This document shows, piece by piece, positions 35,711-44,851 of a stretch of DNA of 64,000 nt (its first letter is position 1; each line of letters begins with the position of its first letter). Source of the DNA: Muribaculaceae bacterium Isolate-104 (HZI) (GTDB lineage Bacteria > Bacteroidota > Bacteroidia > Bacteroidales > Muribaculaceae); assembly GCA_003762715.1 (NCBI GenBank), contig RIBJ01000038.1, positions 1 to 64,000 on the forward strand. Reading direction: 5' to 3'. The notes beneath the pieces are model-generated. The model saw nothing but the letters and a program-made list of their open reading frames with translations, was not told where the DNA came from and made no database searches. The translations under genes were made by a program, and so were the position numbers.

Positions 35711-38122
35711 ATGAGATTAAACGAGCTTCATACTGGAGATACCGCGATAATAGTCAAGATATTAGGTCATGGCGCGTTCAGAAAGCGCATGATTGAGATG
35801 GGTTTTGTCAAAGGGCATGAAGTAAAAGTGCTTTTGCATGCTCCGTTGAAGGATCCTATCAAATATAGCATTATGGGCTACGAGATATCTCTGCGCAGTG
35901 CCGAAGCCCATATGGTCGAAGTGCTGCCGGTTGAAATAGAGGGAGAATCGGAGTTGTCGGACTTAAGCCCTGAAAAAAAAGACGATGGGCGCGAAGAAAA
36001 GAAAGTTGACAATAATGAGTTTCATAAATGTCGCAAAACAATTAATGTGGCTCTTGTCGGCAATCCTAATTGCGGCAAGACATCGTTGTTCAATATAGCA
36101 TCCGGAGCCAGAGAGCATGTGGGTAACTACAGCGGAGTGACTGTTGATGCCAAACAGGGCAAATTTACTCACCGTGGATACACCTTTAACATAGTGGATT
36201 TGCCCGGCACATATTCGCTTGCTTCCTATTCGCCTGAAGAACTGTATGTGCGGAAATTCCTGAAAGAGGAGACTCCGGATGTCATAATAAATGTAGTGGT
36301 AGCGTCAAATCTTGAGCGCAACCTGTACCTGACAACGGAGCTGATAGATATGGACCGCAGCATGGTCATAGCTTTGAACATGTACGACGAGCTTAAAAAA
36401 AGAGGCGACAGTCTTGACTATCGGCTGCTTGGCGAGATGATAGGAGTGCCGGTGGTACCGACGGTTTCAAGAACCGGAGATGGGATAGCGGCGTTGTTTG
36501 ACACTGTGATTGACGTTTATGAAGGACGGGACGGCTCAGTGCGCCATATACATGTGCCTCTGGGAGAAGACATCGAAAAAGGTGTCAATGTCATAAAGGA
36601 CGAATTGAAAAAAGACAATCATATCGGTCGTCATTTTTCTCCAAGGTATCTTGCCATAAAGCTGCTTGAGCGCGACAGAGAGGTCGAGGATGAGATTAAA
36701 AGGCTGCCTGACGCAAAAACAATACTCTCAACCCGCGACAAAGAGCTGCAGCGAATAGAAACGGTGCGAAAAGATGATGTTTCCTCTGCTATTGCCGATG
36801 AAAAATATGGATTCATAGCCGGAGCTCTCGCCGAGACTCTCGTCAAAGGAGATGCAGATACAAATGACTCAACCCGTATTATAGATGCATTTGTAACCAA
36901 CAAACTGTTTGGCTTTCCTATATTCCTTTTAATAATGTTTGCCATATTCTGGGCGACATTTGAGATCGGCTCTTATCCGATGGAATGGATTGAAAGTTTA
37001 GTCGGATGGATATCATCGCTTGTCCAGAAAGTTATGCCTGACGGAGCCTTGAAGGATCTGATTGCCGACGGTATTCTTGGTGGAGTAGGGGGTGTTATCG
37101 TGTTTTTGCCGAATATACTTATTCTGTATTTCTGTATATCTTTTATGGAAGATTCCGGATATATGGCGCGAGCGGCATTCATAATGGATAAACTCATGCA
37201 CAGAATAGGTCTGCACGGAAAATCCTTTATTCCGCTTATAATGGGCTTCGGTTGCAACGTGCCGGCAATAATGTCGTCAAGATCTATTGAAAGCCGTTCA
37301 AGCAGGATAATAACCATTCTTATTAATCCGTTCATGTCTTGCTCTGCAAGGCTGCCCATATATGTTTTGCTTGTCGGAACATTCTTTGAAAAACATGCCG
37401 CACTTGTTTTTCTGGGATTGTATATTCTTGGAGTACTGGTGGCAATGGCGACGGCAAAACTGTTAAGAACATTCTGGTTCAAGACGGATGAAACACCTTT
37501 TGTCATGGAATTGCCGCCTTACAGAATACCGACTTTAAAGGCATCACTTCGCCACATGTGGGGCAAAGGAGAGCAGTACCTGAAAAAAATGGGTGGTGTG
37601 ATACTTGTTGCCAGCATAATCGTGTGGGCTTTGGACTACTTTCCCAGGCACGATGAAAACACAGTTGCCGGGGATACTGTAACATCAGTGGAGAATGATT
37701 CCAAGATAAATCCTGAAACAGATTCGTATCTGGAAATGGCAGGAAAGTTCGTCAATCCGGTAATGGAGCCGCTCGGATTTCACTGGCGAGCATCTGTGGC
37801 TGCGCTTGCCGGAGTGCCTGCAAAAGAGGTTGTGGTGTCTACTCTCGGTGTGTTGTATACCGGAGATGAGGAAGTTGAGGATTCAACACTCTCGGCACGG
37901 ATTACTGCACCGAATCCAAATACCGGAATTCCAGATTTCACTGCGGCTGCGGCATTGAGCTTCATGATATTCATCTTGCTGTACTGCCCGTGTACCGCTA
38001 CAGTTATAGCGATAGTCAAGGAAACCGGCAACTGGACTTACGGGCTGTTTTCTGTTCTGTACAACACAGCTGTAGCGTGGCTTATAGGCTTTATCGCCTA
38101 CAGGATTATGCTGCTGCTGTAG
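35711..38122 (+). CDS. feoAB: FeoA-FeoB fusion, ferrous iron transporter
   Basis: Residues 1-72 are an SH3-like FeoA domain (MRLNELHTGDTAIIVKI, FRKRMIEMGFVKGHEV). A charged linker (about 75-108) follows. The FeoB G domain then shows G1 VGNPNCGKTS (116-125), G3 DLPG (163-166) and a FeoB-type G4 NMYDE. The membrane domain starts near 395 and includes two Gate-type segments, GFGCNVPAIMSSR and YCPCTATVIAIVKE. Fe2+ uptake across the inner membrane is the family role and suits an anaerobe. Fusion puts the FeoA regulator in fixed stoichiometry with the transporter. No Fur box was identified. The stop abuts the mutS2 stop with no bases between. Confidence 0.96.
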   Translation: MRLNELHTGDTAIIVKILGHGAFRKRMIEMGFVKGHEVKVLLHAPLKDPIKYSIMGYEISLRSAEAHMVEVLPVEIEGESELSDLSPEKKDDGREEKKVDNNEFHKCRKTINVALVGNPNCGKTSLFNIASGAREHVGNYSGVTVDAKQGKFTHRGYTFNIVDLPGTYSLASYSPEELYVRKFLKEETPDVIINVVVASNLERNLYLTTELIDMDRSMVIALNMYDELKKRGDSLDYRLLGEMIGVPVVPTVSRTGDGIAALFDTVIDVYEGRDGSVRHIHVPLGEDIEKGVNVIKDELKKDNHIGRHFSPRYLAIKLLERDREVEDEIKRLPDAKTILSTRDKELQRIETVRKDDVSSAIADEKYGFIAGALAETLVKGDADTNDSTRIIDAFVTNKLFGFPIFLLIMFAIFWATFEIGSYPMEWIESLVGWISSLVQKVMPDGALKDLIADGILGGVGGVIVFLPNILILYFCISFMEDSGYMARAAFIMDKLMHRIGLHGKSFIPLIMGFGCNVPAIMSSRSIESRSSRIITILINPFMSCSARLPIYVLLVGTFFEKHAALVFLGLYILGVLVAMATAKLLRTFWFKTDETPFVMELPPYRIPTLKASLRHMWGKGEQYLKKMGGVILVASIIVWALDYFPRHDENTVAGDTVTSVENDSKINPETDSYLEMAGKFVNPVMEPLGFHWRASVAALAGVPAKEVVVSTLGVLYTGDEEVEDSTLSARITAPNPNTGIPDFTAAAALSFMIFILLYCPCTATVIAIVKETGNWTYGLFSVLYNTAVAWLIGFIAYRIMLLL

Positions 38123-40573
38123 TCAGTCAAGGTCAACAACTGTTATTCCTGCGCCACCAAACTGTACATGCTCATCGCGATAAGATTTCACATCGCGCAC
38201 AGAGTCGAGGTATTGGCGAATAGCCTGACGGAGAGCTCCTGTCCCTGTGCCGTGAAGTATTCTTACACGACCTGCCGAGAACTGCACGGCATCATCTATA
38301 AAGTATGTGATTGCCTGTATAGCCTCGTCGACTCTCATGCCTCGCACATCAATGTCCCGGCTGAAATTCAGCTGCCGTTCTCGGCTTGCGTCAGTAGTGC
38401 CGCCTCCGATAAACGATACCCCGGTTTTGCTTTCGGGGAGTTGGGCGTTCGATGGCTTAAGCCTGTCGGCACTGACACTCGTTCTGAGCAGACCGAAAGC
38501 CACGATTGCGTTTTTGCCGTTGATTTCAAGCACTTTACCCGGAGTTCCTTCGCCATCGAGCTTTACAATATCACCGACTTCCAAAGGTCGTGATGCTGTA
38601 TGACTTTGATCTGCAGGCTTTTGCTTTTTTCTTTTTGGCGCTTTTTTCAACAACGGATGAGATTCGGAGTCTGATTTGCCTCCGATGTCGCGTTTTACTT
38701 CCTCTAATTTCTTTCGAGCCTCTATCGTTTTCTGTTTGTCTGCCTGAGATGTGCGTATTTCACGGATAGTCCGTTCTATGGAAGCATTGCTTGAAGACAG
38801 TATGCGTTCCGCCTCGGCTTTTGCGTCATCAATTATCTCACGTCTTTTCTGTCTGAGATTTTCTGCATCGCCTTCATAACGCGATATCACCTCTTCGAGT
38901 TTCTTTTCTTTTCGTTTTATGTCAAGCCTTTTGTTTTCCCAGTATTTTTTGTCGCGGGCAATATCAAGCAGATATTTGTCAAGATTTACATACTCACTGC
39001 CTACAATGCCTTCTGCTTCAGCTATAATATCTGTCGGCAAGCCTGTTTTACGAGCAATTTCTATGGCAAAGGAGCTGCCGGGATTGCCTATGGATAGTTT
39101 AAACAGCGGTTGCATCTTGTGCCTGTCGTAAAGCATGGAGCCGTTGACGAGTCCGGCAGTGTCTTCGGCGTAATGTTTAAGATTTTGATAATGGGTGGTG
39201 ATGACTCCCCACAAACCGGAATCTGCGAAACGATGAAGAATAGCCTGAGCAATGGCACCCCCTATCTGGGGTTCTGTGCCTCCACCGAATTCGTCTATCA
39301 GAATCAAAGAGCCGGACTGCCCTTTGGAAACAAAATACTTCATGTTTCTGAGATGCGAACTGTAAGTACTCAAGTCATCTTCTAAAGACTGGTTGTCACC
39401 GATGTCAACAAAAATATCGTTGAACACCCCGAAATGGGAATTTTCGTATACAGGAGGCAACATTCCGCACTGGGTCATATATTGAATAATGCCCACTGTC
39501 TTAAGACAAACAGATTTCCCGCCGGCGTTTGGCCCGGAAATAACGAGGATTCGTTTCTCTTTGGACAGGTTAATGTCAAGAGGCACAATGTCTCTGTTTT
39601 GCGCCTGCAACGATTTCAGAAGAACAGGGTGGCAGGCGTGGTACCATTCGAGCTCCGGTCTGTCGGTCAGATTCGGAAGCTGCCCGCCTGTCTCTTTTGC
39701 AAAGGCGGCTTTTGCCTTGATGAAATCAAGATGCGCCAGTATGTCTATATTGTCGACAATGTCCTGAATATAAGGTCGAAGGAAAGTTGCAAGTTCAGCT
39801 AAGATACGGTATATCTCTCGCTTCTCTTCCAATTGCAGTTCTCGTATCCGGTTGTTTGCCTCTACCACCTCAGCCGGCTCTATATATATGGTTTTGCCGG
39901 ACGCACTTTCGTCATGCACAATTCCGGAAAGCCGCCTTTTGTTCATGGGAGCCACCGGCAGCACAAGGCGTCCGTCTCGCATGGCAGGAGAAGCGTCGCT
40001 ATCCAGAATGCCGTCGGCTACGGCACGAGCCATAACCCGGCGAAGGGTGGCGTTTACTGTTCCCGACATTGAATTTAGTGAACTGCGTATCTGGGCAAGT
40101 GCAGCAGACGCATTGTCCTTTACATTGCCAAAACGGTCTATAATCCTGTCTATGGCGATTCGGCAATCACTGAATCCATGAAGAGACACGGCTATTGAAT
40201 CCAACGCAGGGCAACGGCTTATACCCGCATCGTTGCGCAGAGCATTGAAACAATTTGCCGTCTCGTCAATACACCTTAACGCTTTGGCAATGGACAGCAT
40301 ATCGTCCGGAGAGCATGATGTCCCCGGCACTTTTATAGACAGCAGGGCGTCTTCAGCGTTTCCGCAGTCGTACGACGGCAGATTGACTTCTGATTTGTCA
40401 AGCGACATCATTTCGTCTACAGCGTGCAGAGCCGATTCTATTAATTTAAAGTCTGTACAGAAAGACATGTTTTCAGCACGGCTGACTGCTCCTTTTGCTG
40501 TGCAGAACTCTTTTACTCTTAGCCGCACTCGGTCAAAACCAATCTTACTTTCAAAGTTGTCGGGGTATATCAT
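38123..40573 (-). CDS. mutS2: MutS2 family ATPase with Smr domain
   Basis: This 816-residue protein has the MutS core and clamp without the mismatch-recognition domain. The ABC-type ATPase shows Walker A GPNAGGKSVCLKT, Walker B LILIDEFGGGTEP and a following HFADSGLWGVITTHY. A long charged coiled coil covers about 520-640. The C-terminal Smr nuclease-like domain (about 735-816) has DIDVRGMRVDEAI and LHGTGTGALR. Known roles in other bacteria are suppression of recombination and rescue of collided ribosomes. A consensus promoter lies only 4 bases before the ATG, so the mRNA is probably leaderless. Confidence 0.95.
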   Translation of the reverse strand: MIYPDNFESKIGFDRVRLRVKEFCTAKGAVSRAENMSFCTDFKLIESALHAVDEMMSLDKSEVNLPSYDCGNAEDALLSIKVPGTSCSPDDMLSIAKALRCIDETANCFNALRNDAGISRCPALDSIAVSLHGFSDCRIAIDRIIDRFGNVKDNASAALAQIRSSLNSMSGTVNATLRRVMARAVADGILDSDASPAMRDGRLVLPVAPMNKRRLSGIVHDESASGKTIYIEPAEVVEANNRIRELQLEEKREIYRILAELATFLRPYIQDIVDNIDILAHLDFIKAKAAFAKETGGQLPNLTDRPELEWYHACHPVLLKSLQAQNRDIVPLDINLSKEKRILVISGPNAGGKSVCLKTVGIIQYMTQCGMLPPVYENSHFGVFNDIFVDIGDNQSLEDDLSTYSSHLRNMKYFVSKGQSGSLILIDEFGGGTEPQIGGAIAQAILHRFADSGLWGVITTHYQNLKHYAEDTAGLVNGSMLYDRHKMQPLFKLSIGNPGSSFAIEIARKTGLPTDIIAEAEGIVGSEYVNLDKYLLDIARDKKYWENKRLDIKRKEKKLEEVISRYEGDAENLRQKRREIIDDAKAEAERILSSSNASIERTIREIRTSQADKQKTIEARKKLEEVKRDIGGKSDSESHPLLKKAPKRKKQKPADQSHTASRPLEVGDIVKLDGEGTPGKVLEINGKNAIVAFGLLRTSVSADRLKPSNAQLPESKTGVSFIGGGTTDASRERQLNFSRDIDVRGMRVDEAIQAITYFIDDAVQFSAGRVRILHGTGTGALRQAIRQYLDSVRDVKSYRDEHVQFGGAGITVVDLD

Positions 40574-40577
40574 AATG

Positions 40578-40607
40578 CAAAATTAATGAAAAAAATGCCT
40601 GAGGCAA
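40578..40607 (-). promoter_or_regulatory. promoter of mutS2, nearly leaderless
   Basis: On the minus strand TTG (40607-40605), 19 bp, TAATTTTG (40585-40578), then CATT and the ATG at 40573. Transcription should start at or next to the start codon. Confidence 0.7.
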
Positions 40608-40692
40608 ACCCATGCCCGGAACCTTGCAACAATTTAACTTTAAGCTGTGTTATACTTATGAAAATATAAACAACAAATAAAAACAGAAAACT

Positions 40693-41250
40693 ATGAAATC
40701 ACTAAAAATTAATTATTGGGGTCATACCAGGTACTGGTGGATTGTATTGATTCTGGGTATTCTGATGGTTCTGTGTGGATTCGTTTACTGGCTTTGGCCG
40801 GTAGCGGGGTATGCGGTGTCATCCCAGATTTTCGGATGGCTTCTCGTGCTTGCGGGAATTGTGCAGCTTTGTGTTGCCGCCGGAGCCAGACACCCGCGAG
40901 GCTGGGGATGGTGGCTCGCCGGAGGTATGATTGACATGTTTATCGGGTTTATGCTTGTCCGCAGCATAGTTTTGTCGGAGGCTGTGTTCCCTTATTTTAT
41001 AGCAATAATTTTCTTATTCTGGGGCATCAGCGCCATCATAAGTTCAGTAGGGCAGAGAGGCAGGAAGTGCTGGTGGCTATATCTTGTCAACGGGATATTG
41101 CTTATGGTCATAGGCTTCTTTTTCATTGAGGCGGGCTGGGTTCAGGACATGCTCATGACCAGTTTCCTTACTTCGCTTGCTTTCATATACTGGGGATTTT
41201 CTATCGCTATGTTGTCATACGATATGAAGCCTCGTACACTTGATGAGTGA
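40693..41250 (+). CDS. HdeD-like (DUF308) membrane protein
   Basis: The 185 residues have six hydrophobic segments in three helix pairs, the pattern of the HdeD/DUF308 family (WWIVLILGILMVLCGFVYW, IFGWLLVLAGIVQL, WWLAGGMIDMFIGFML, FPYFIAIIFLFWGISA, LYLVNGILLMVIGFFF, LTSLAFIYWGFSIAML). HdeD is linked to acid resistance in Escherichia coli; the function in this phylum is not established. It is divergent from mutS2 with 119 bases between, and I found no clear promoter for it. Confidence 0.85.
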   Translation: MKSLKINYWGHTRYWWIVLILGILMVLCGFVYWLWPVAGYAVSSQIFGWLLVLAGIVQLCVAAGARHPRGWGWWLAGGMIDMFIGFMLVRSIVLSEAVFPYFIAIIFLFWGISAIISSVGQRGRKCWWLYLVNGILLMVIGFFFIEAGWVQDMLMTSFLTSLAFIYWGFSIAMLSYDMKPRTLDE

Positions 41251-41268
41251 ATGCCATTAAGACATCAG

Positions 41269-41308
41269 TTTGCCGACTCTGCTACCATTGGGCGGCGGGG
41301 TCGGCAAA
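41269..41308 (+). terminator. possible weak terminator after the HdeD-like gene
   Basis: TTTGCCGAC pairs with GTCGGCAAA around a 22-base loop. A CTTTTTT run occurs about 20 bases later rather than directly after the stem. Confidence 0.4.
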
Positions 41309-41365
41309 ATTGGTTAAAAACACCTTTTTTATCTTTAGACAGAGACGGAATTACATACTAAATCG

Positions 41366-41373
41366 TATATTTG
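41366..41373 (+). promoter_or_regulatory. -7 box upstream of the aromatic-rich secreted protein
   Basis: TATATTTG matches TAnnTTTG, 88 bases before the ATG at 41462. No spaced TTG was found. Confidence 0.45.
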
Positions 41374-41461
41374 CATAATGTTTGGCAGCTGCATTTTAAA
41401 CTTTAGGTTTTTTATGCTGTCAAAACAACGATTGGTATTAACAAGTAAATTTTAACCCATT

Positions 41462-42517
41462 ATGAATGTCAGAAACTTACTCATTCTCTCTATGCTTGTG
41501 ACTGCGACCGGGCTATGCCGGGCTCAGGGTTATTATGACGATGACATCTATTTTGATTCTTCTAAAGATAAGGACAAAAACATAGAACTGGCAAAGAAAC
41601 AGGCAAAAACAAAACCGGCTTCTGCCGCAAACGGCTATATATTGTATCCTATAGCCGATTATCCTGCCGCAGATACTTATACCCCAGACGGAACTCTGGC
41701 TATGAGTGTTGACGAATACAATCGTCGTGGAATTTTTGCAAACGATACCGTATCTAAAGACTCTGCCATGTCAGCGTCAGGCTTTGAGTACACAAGGCAG
41801 ATTGAACGATTCTATAACCCGGCAATAGTGAAGGGCAGTGGTGATACAGAACTTTCCCAGATGTATTACGTGCAGCCTGCTAATGTAAATATTTATATTA
41901 ACACGCCCGGCTACGGTTATTGGGGCTACCCTTATAACAGCTGGGGCTACCGGTACGACCCCTGGTTTTACGGACCCGGTTACTGGCACTCATATAACTA
42001 CTGGGGTTCTCCATGGTACTGGAACTCTCCATGGTATTGGGGTTCTCCCGCCTGGGGTCCTTCGTGGGCGTGGGGTCCGGCATACTGGGGTCCCGGTTGG
42101 GGCTGGGGCGCTTCATGGGGCTGGGGCGGCGGTTTCAGCCGTCCGGTGAGTCCGAGACATCCGGGAGCATTGCATTCCCGTCGTCCCGGCTCAAATATCG
42201 GCAATACACGCCCCGGCAATAATGTATATCGTCCCGGTTACAATTCGGGCAGGCACGACCGTAATAATTCAAGCTATCGTCCGGCATACAATAACGGCAG
42301 CTCTAATTACCGACCGAATTATAATCAGTCAAACACAAACAACACAAACAATTCAAATAACACATACACCCGTCCCGGACGTCACAACAACAGCTCTTAT
42401 GACAATAGAAACAGCTCAGGCAGTTCATACAGGAGTAACTCCGGTGGCTCATATCGCAGCTCCGGCGGCTCTATGGGCGGTCGTTCAACAGGCGGCAGAG
42501 GCAGAGGGCGTCATTGA
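41462..42517 (+). CDS. secreted Trp/Tyr/Gly-rich low-complexity protein
   Basis: A signal peptide (LLILSMLVTATGLCRAQG) is followed by an acidic DDD segment and an ordinary region up to about 145. A block of roughly 75 residues (about 150-225) then consists mainly of Trp, Tyr, Gly, Pro and Ser, with repeats such as WGSPWYW, NSPWYW and WGPGWGW. The remaining 120 residues are rich in Asn, Ser, Arg, Gly and Tyr (NRPGY and NNSSYR-like units), ending in GRGRGRH. No enzyme domain is visible. It is probably an exported, possibly surface or matrix-associated protein. The FadL-type barrel gene follows after 27 bases in the same operon. I do not recognise a named family. Confidence 0.7.
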   Translation: MNVRNLLILSMLVTATGLCRAQGYYDDDIYFDSSKDKDKNIELAKKQAKTKPASAANGYILYPIADYPAADTYTPDGTLAMSVDEYNRRGIFANDTVSKDSAMSASGFEYTRQIERFYNPAIVKGSGDTELSQMYYVQPANVNIYINTPGYGYWGYPYNSWGYRYDPWFYGPGYWHSYNYWGSPWYWNSPWYWGSPAWGPSWAWGPAYWGPGWGWGASWGWGGGFSRPVSPRHPGALHSRRPGSNIGNTRPGNNVYRPGYNSGRHDRNNSSYRPAYNNGSSNYRPNYNQSNTNNTNNSNNTYTRPGRHNNSSYDNRNSSGSSYRSNSGGSYRSSGGSMGGRSTGGRGRGRH

Positions 42518-42544
42518 TAAATTTTCACAATCAACGTAAACACA

Positions 42545-44158
42545 ATGAAGAAGCATTTTTTAGCAGTTGCTGCATTGGCGGCGCCGATGATGATGTTCGG
42601 TCAAAGCGCCCTTGACGCTTTCAATATATCCCAACCGGATTTCAGAGGAACAGCCCGATTTATGTCAATGGGTGGCGCTTTCACTGCGCTTGGCGGTGAT
42701 TTGTCCACATTGAATCAGAACCCCGGCGGGTTGGGAGTTTACCGAAGCAGTGAGATAGGACTGACTCTTGATTTGAATTTCACGGGTACAAAGTCTCTGA
42801 CACAGGGCTATCAGGAGAGTGTCAGCAAAACTCGTTTCAACTGCAACAATTTCGGCTATATCGGCGCTGTGTATACCGGCAGCGATATAATGCCGTATTT
42901 CAACTGGGGCGTGTCTTACTCGCGAAGTGCGAGCTTTGACCGTGCGTACAAAGGCAAAATCGGACAATTGAACGGGTCTCTGACAAATTATATTGCAGGA
43001 CTCACAACATCCGAAGGCTGGACTACAGGCGATTTGTCAGGTAATAACACCTATAATCCGTATCAGGAGAGTTTAGCGCCATGGACAAGTATAATAGCAT
43101 ACAATGCTTATATGATAAGCCCCATTGGTTCCAGCAATAAGGATTATACCGGCATGTGGGATTCAAATTCCTCCGGTTATGGCACCTTTGATGTAAGAGA
43201 CAAAGGTTATATTGACGAGTATTCCATAAACTTCGGCGGCAATTTCAGTGATATCGTGTTCTGGGGAATGGGCTTCGGTATAACAGATGTCGAATACCGT
43301 TCATCGGTGTATTATACTGAAGATTACGACAATGCCATTATTCCGGCTGCTCCTGTCGCCTCCGGCGAATATACAGGCACAACTTCCGGAGCCGGCGGTT
43401 TTGGTCTTGACAGCTGGAAACACATCAGTGGCACAGGCTTCAATTTTAAGTTCGGTCTCATTATCAAACCGATAAATGCTCTGCGTCTCGGCCTGGCTGT
43501 TCACACACCTACCTACTACAACCTCAAGCAGGAAGGTTGGGCTGGCGTGGATTATGGATATTCGTCGGGCATAAACGGATATACCGATACAAATGACGGC
43601 TATACAGACTATTTTGAATGGAAACTACGCTCGCCGTGGCGTCTGATGGCTGGTGTCAGTGGTGTAATAGGGAAAAAAGCAATATTGAGTGCAGACTACG
43701 AGTATCGCCCGATGCAAAAAATGGGTGTCAAGGACTATAATAACAACGAATACACTGATATTAATGGTGATATATCCACATATTATAAGGCGACAAGCAT
43801 TTTCAGACTCGGAGCGGAGTACCGTCTTAACCAGAACTGGAGTCTGCGCGCAGGATACCAGTTGCAGACCTCGCCAAGCACAGAGGCGGCTATTGAAGGC
43901 AATACTATGATTTTCACATCAGGACCGGATGATACGGAAACTACGCCTTCATATTCGTTTGACCGTTCAACCCACTATATTTCATGCGGTTTAGGTTACA
44001 GATACAAGAATTTCTATGTAGATGCCGCTTATGTTAATAAATTCCGTGAAAGCAGTTGGCGCGCCTATACTCCCAACAATTATACGGCATTGGCTCCGTC
44101 GTCAAAAATAACAGAGTCAAAAAATCAGATAGTATTATCAGCAGGCTTCAAGTTCTGA
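42545..44158 (+). CDS. outer-membrane protein of the OmpP1/FadL/TodX type
   Basis: The 537 residues begin with a signal peptide (MKKHFLAVAALAAPMMMFGQS). An N-terminal region typical of Bacteroidota FadL-like barrels follows: GTARFMSMGGAFTALGGDLSTLNQNPGGLGVYRSSEIG. Many aromatic-alternating beta strands follow, and the C-terminus is IVLSAGFKF with terminal Phe. Family members carry hydrophobic molecules across the outer membrane; the substrate here is unknown. A strong terminator follows, so the operon with the aromatic-rich secreted protein ends here. Confidence 0.86.
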   Translation: MKKHFLAVAALAAPMMMFGQSALDAFNISQPDFRGTARFMSMGGAFTALGGDLSTLNQNPGGLGVYRSSEIGLTLDLNFTGTKSLTQGYQESVSKTRFNCNNFGYIGAVYTGSDIMPYFNWGVSYSRSASFDRAYKGKIGQLNGSLTNYIAGLTTSEGWTTGDLSGNNTYNPYQESLAPWTSIIAYNAYMISPIGSSNKDYTGMWDSNSSGYGTFDVRDKGYIDEYSINFGGNFSDIVFWGMGFGITDVEYRSSVYYTEDYDNAIIPAAPVASGEYTGTTSGAGGFGLDSWKHISGTGFNFKFGLIIKPINALRLGLAVHTPTYYNLKQEGWAGVDYGYSSGINGYTDTNDGYTDYFEWKLRSPWRLMAGVSGVIGKKAILSADYEYRPMQKMGVKDYNNNEYTDINGDISTYYKATSIFRLGAEYRLNQNWSLRAGYQLQTSPSTEAAIEGNTMIFTSGPDDTETTPSYSFDRSTHYISCGLGYRYKNFYVDAAYVNKFRESSWRAYTPNNYTALAPSSKITESKNQIVLSAGFKF

Positions 44159-44180
44159 TAATACACGCATTTACAAACAA

Positions 44181-44214
44181 AAAGAGCTGTCTTGGCAGAC
44201 GGCTCTTTTTTTTT
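44181..44214 (+). terminator. terminator after the FadL-type gene
   Basis: AAAGAGC-GTCT pairs with AGAC-GCTCTTT (one mismatch bulge) and is followed by a long T run. Confidence 0.85.
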
Positions 44215-44338
44215 TGCACCAGGCAATCGCTGTTAACATTAATTGTTCGCCAGGTCACAAAACCAAACCCGACACAGCGAGGTTTATATCATATATGACA
44301 CAATAACAGCAAGCCGTTTACTTAATTATATTTCAACT

Positions 44339-44851
44339 ATGAACACACAACTATTCCGACAAAAACTGCTTGACATACAAGGCAATCTTCTGAATTTTGC
44401 AATAATGCTCACCAATAACCGGGACGATGCAAACGATTTATTGCAGGACACCACATTGAAAGCCCTTGACAACGAAGAGAAATATGCCGACAACACAAAT
44501 TTCAAAGCATGGGTATTTACCATAATGCGCAATATCTTTATAAACAGATACCGCAGAATGGTTAGAAATGCCACAATAGTCGACACCTCCGAAGACCTAT
44601 ACCAGATAAACAGTTCTTCAGTTACGGATTCTCAACCGACTCCCGAGGATACATATACGGCAAATGAAATATCTAAAGCCATAGCCTCATTCAGCGATGA
44701 CTACAGGATTCCTTTCACAATGCATGTCGCCGGCTATCATTATGCCGAAATAGCAAAACACATGAAGCTGCCTCTCGGCACCGTGAAAAGCCGCATATAT
44801 TATGCCCGACAGTACTTGCAGGTTCGTCTACGCGATTATGACCCGAGATGA
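44339..44851 (+). CDS. ECF-type RNA polymerase sigma factor
   Basis: The ATG at 44339 gives 170 residues; the open frame upstream covers a terminator and non-coding sequence. Sigma region 2 is seen in FAIMLTNNRDDANDLLQDTTLKAL and FKAWVFTIMRNIFINRYRR. Region 4 is seen in FTMHVAGYHYAEIAKHMKLPLGTVKSRIYYARQYL with its helix-turn-helix. No anti-sigma gene is adjacent, unlike the second ECF gene at 48652-49158. Many such short ECF factors in Bacteroidota act alone. Its TGA abuts the TAA of the convergent nfeD gene with no bases between. Confidence 0.92.
   Translation: MNTQLFRQKLLDIQGNLLNFAIMLTNNRDDANDLLQDTTLKALDNEEKYADNTNFKAWVFTIMRNIFINRYRRMVRNATIVDTSEDLYQINSSSVTDSQPTPEDTYTANEISKAIASFSDDYRIPFTMHVAGYHYAEIAKHMKLPLGTVKSRIYYARQYLQVRLRDYDPR

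Noticed and set aside
42005-42110. Possible DNA tandem repeat in the aromatic-rich gene
   Set aside because: The repeated TCTCCATGGTAyTGG units follow from repeated protein motifs; copies are few and inexact, so it is described with the gene rather than as a separate DNA repeat.
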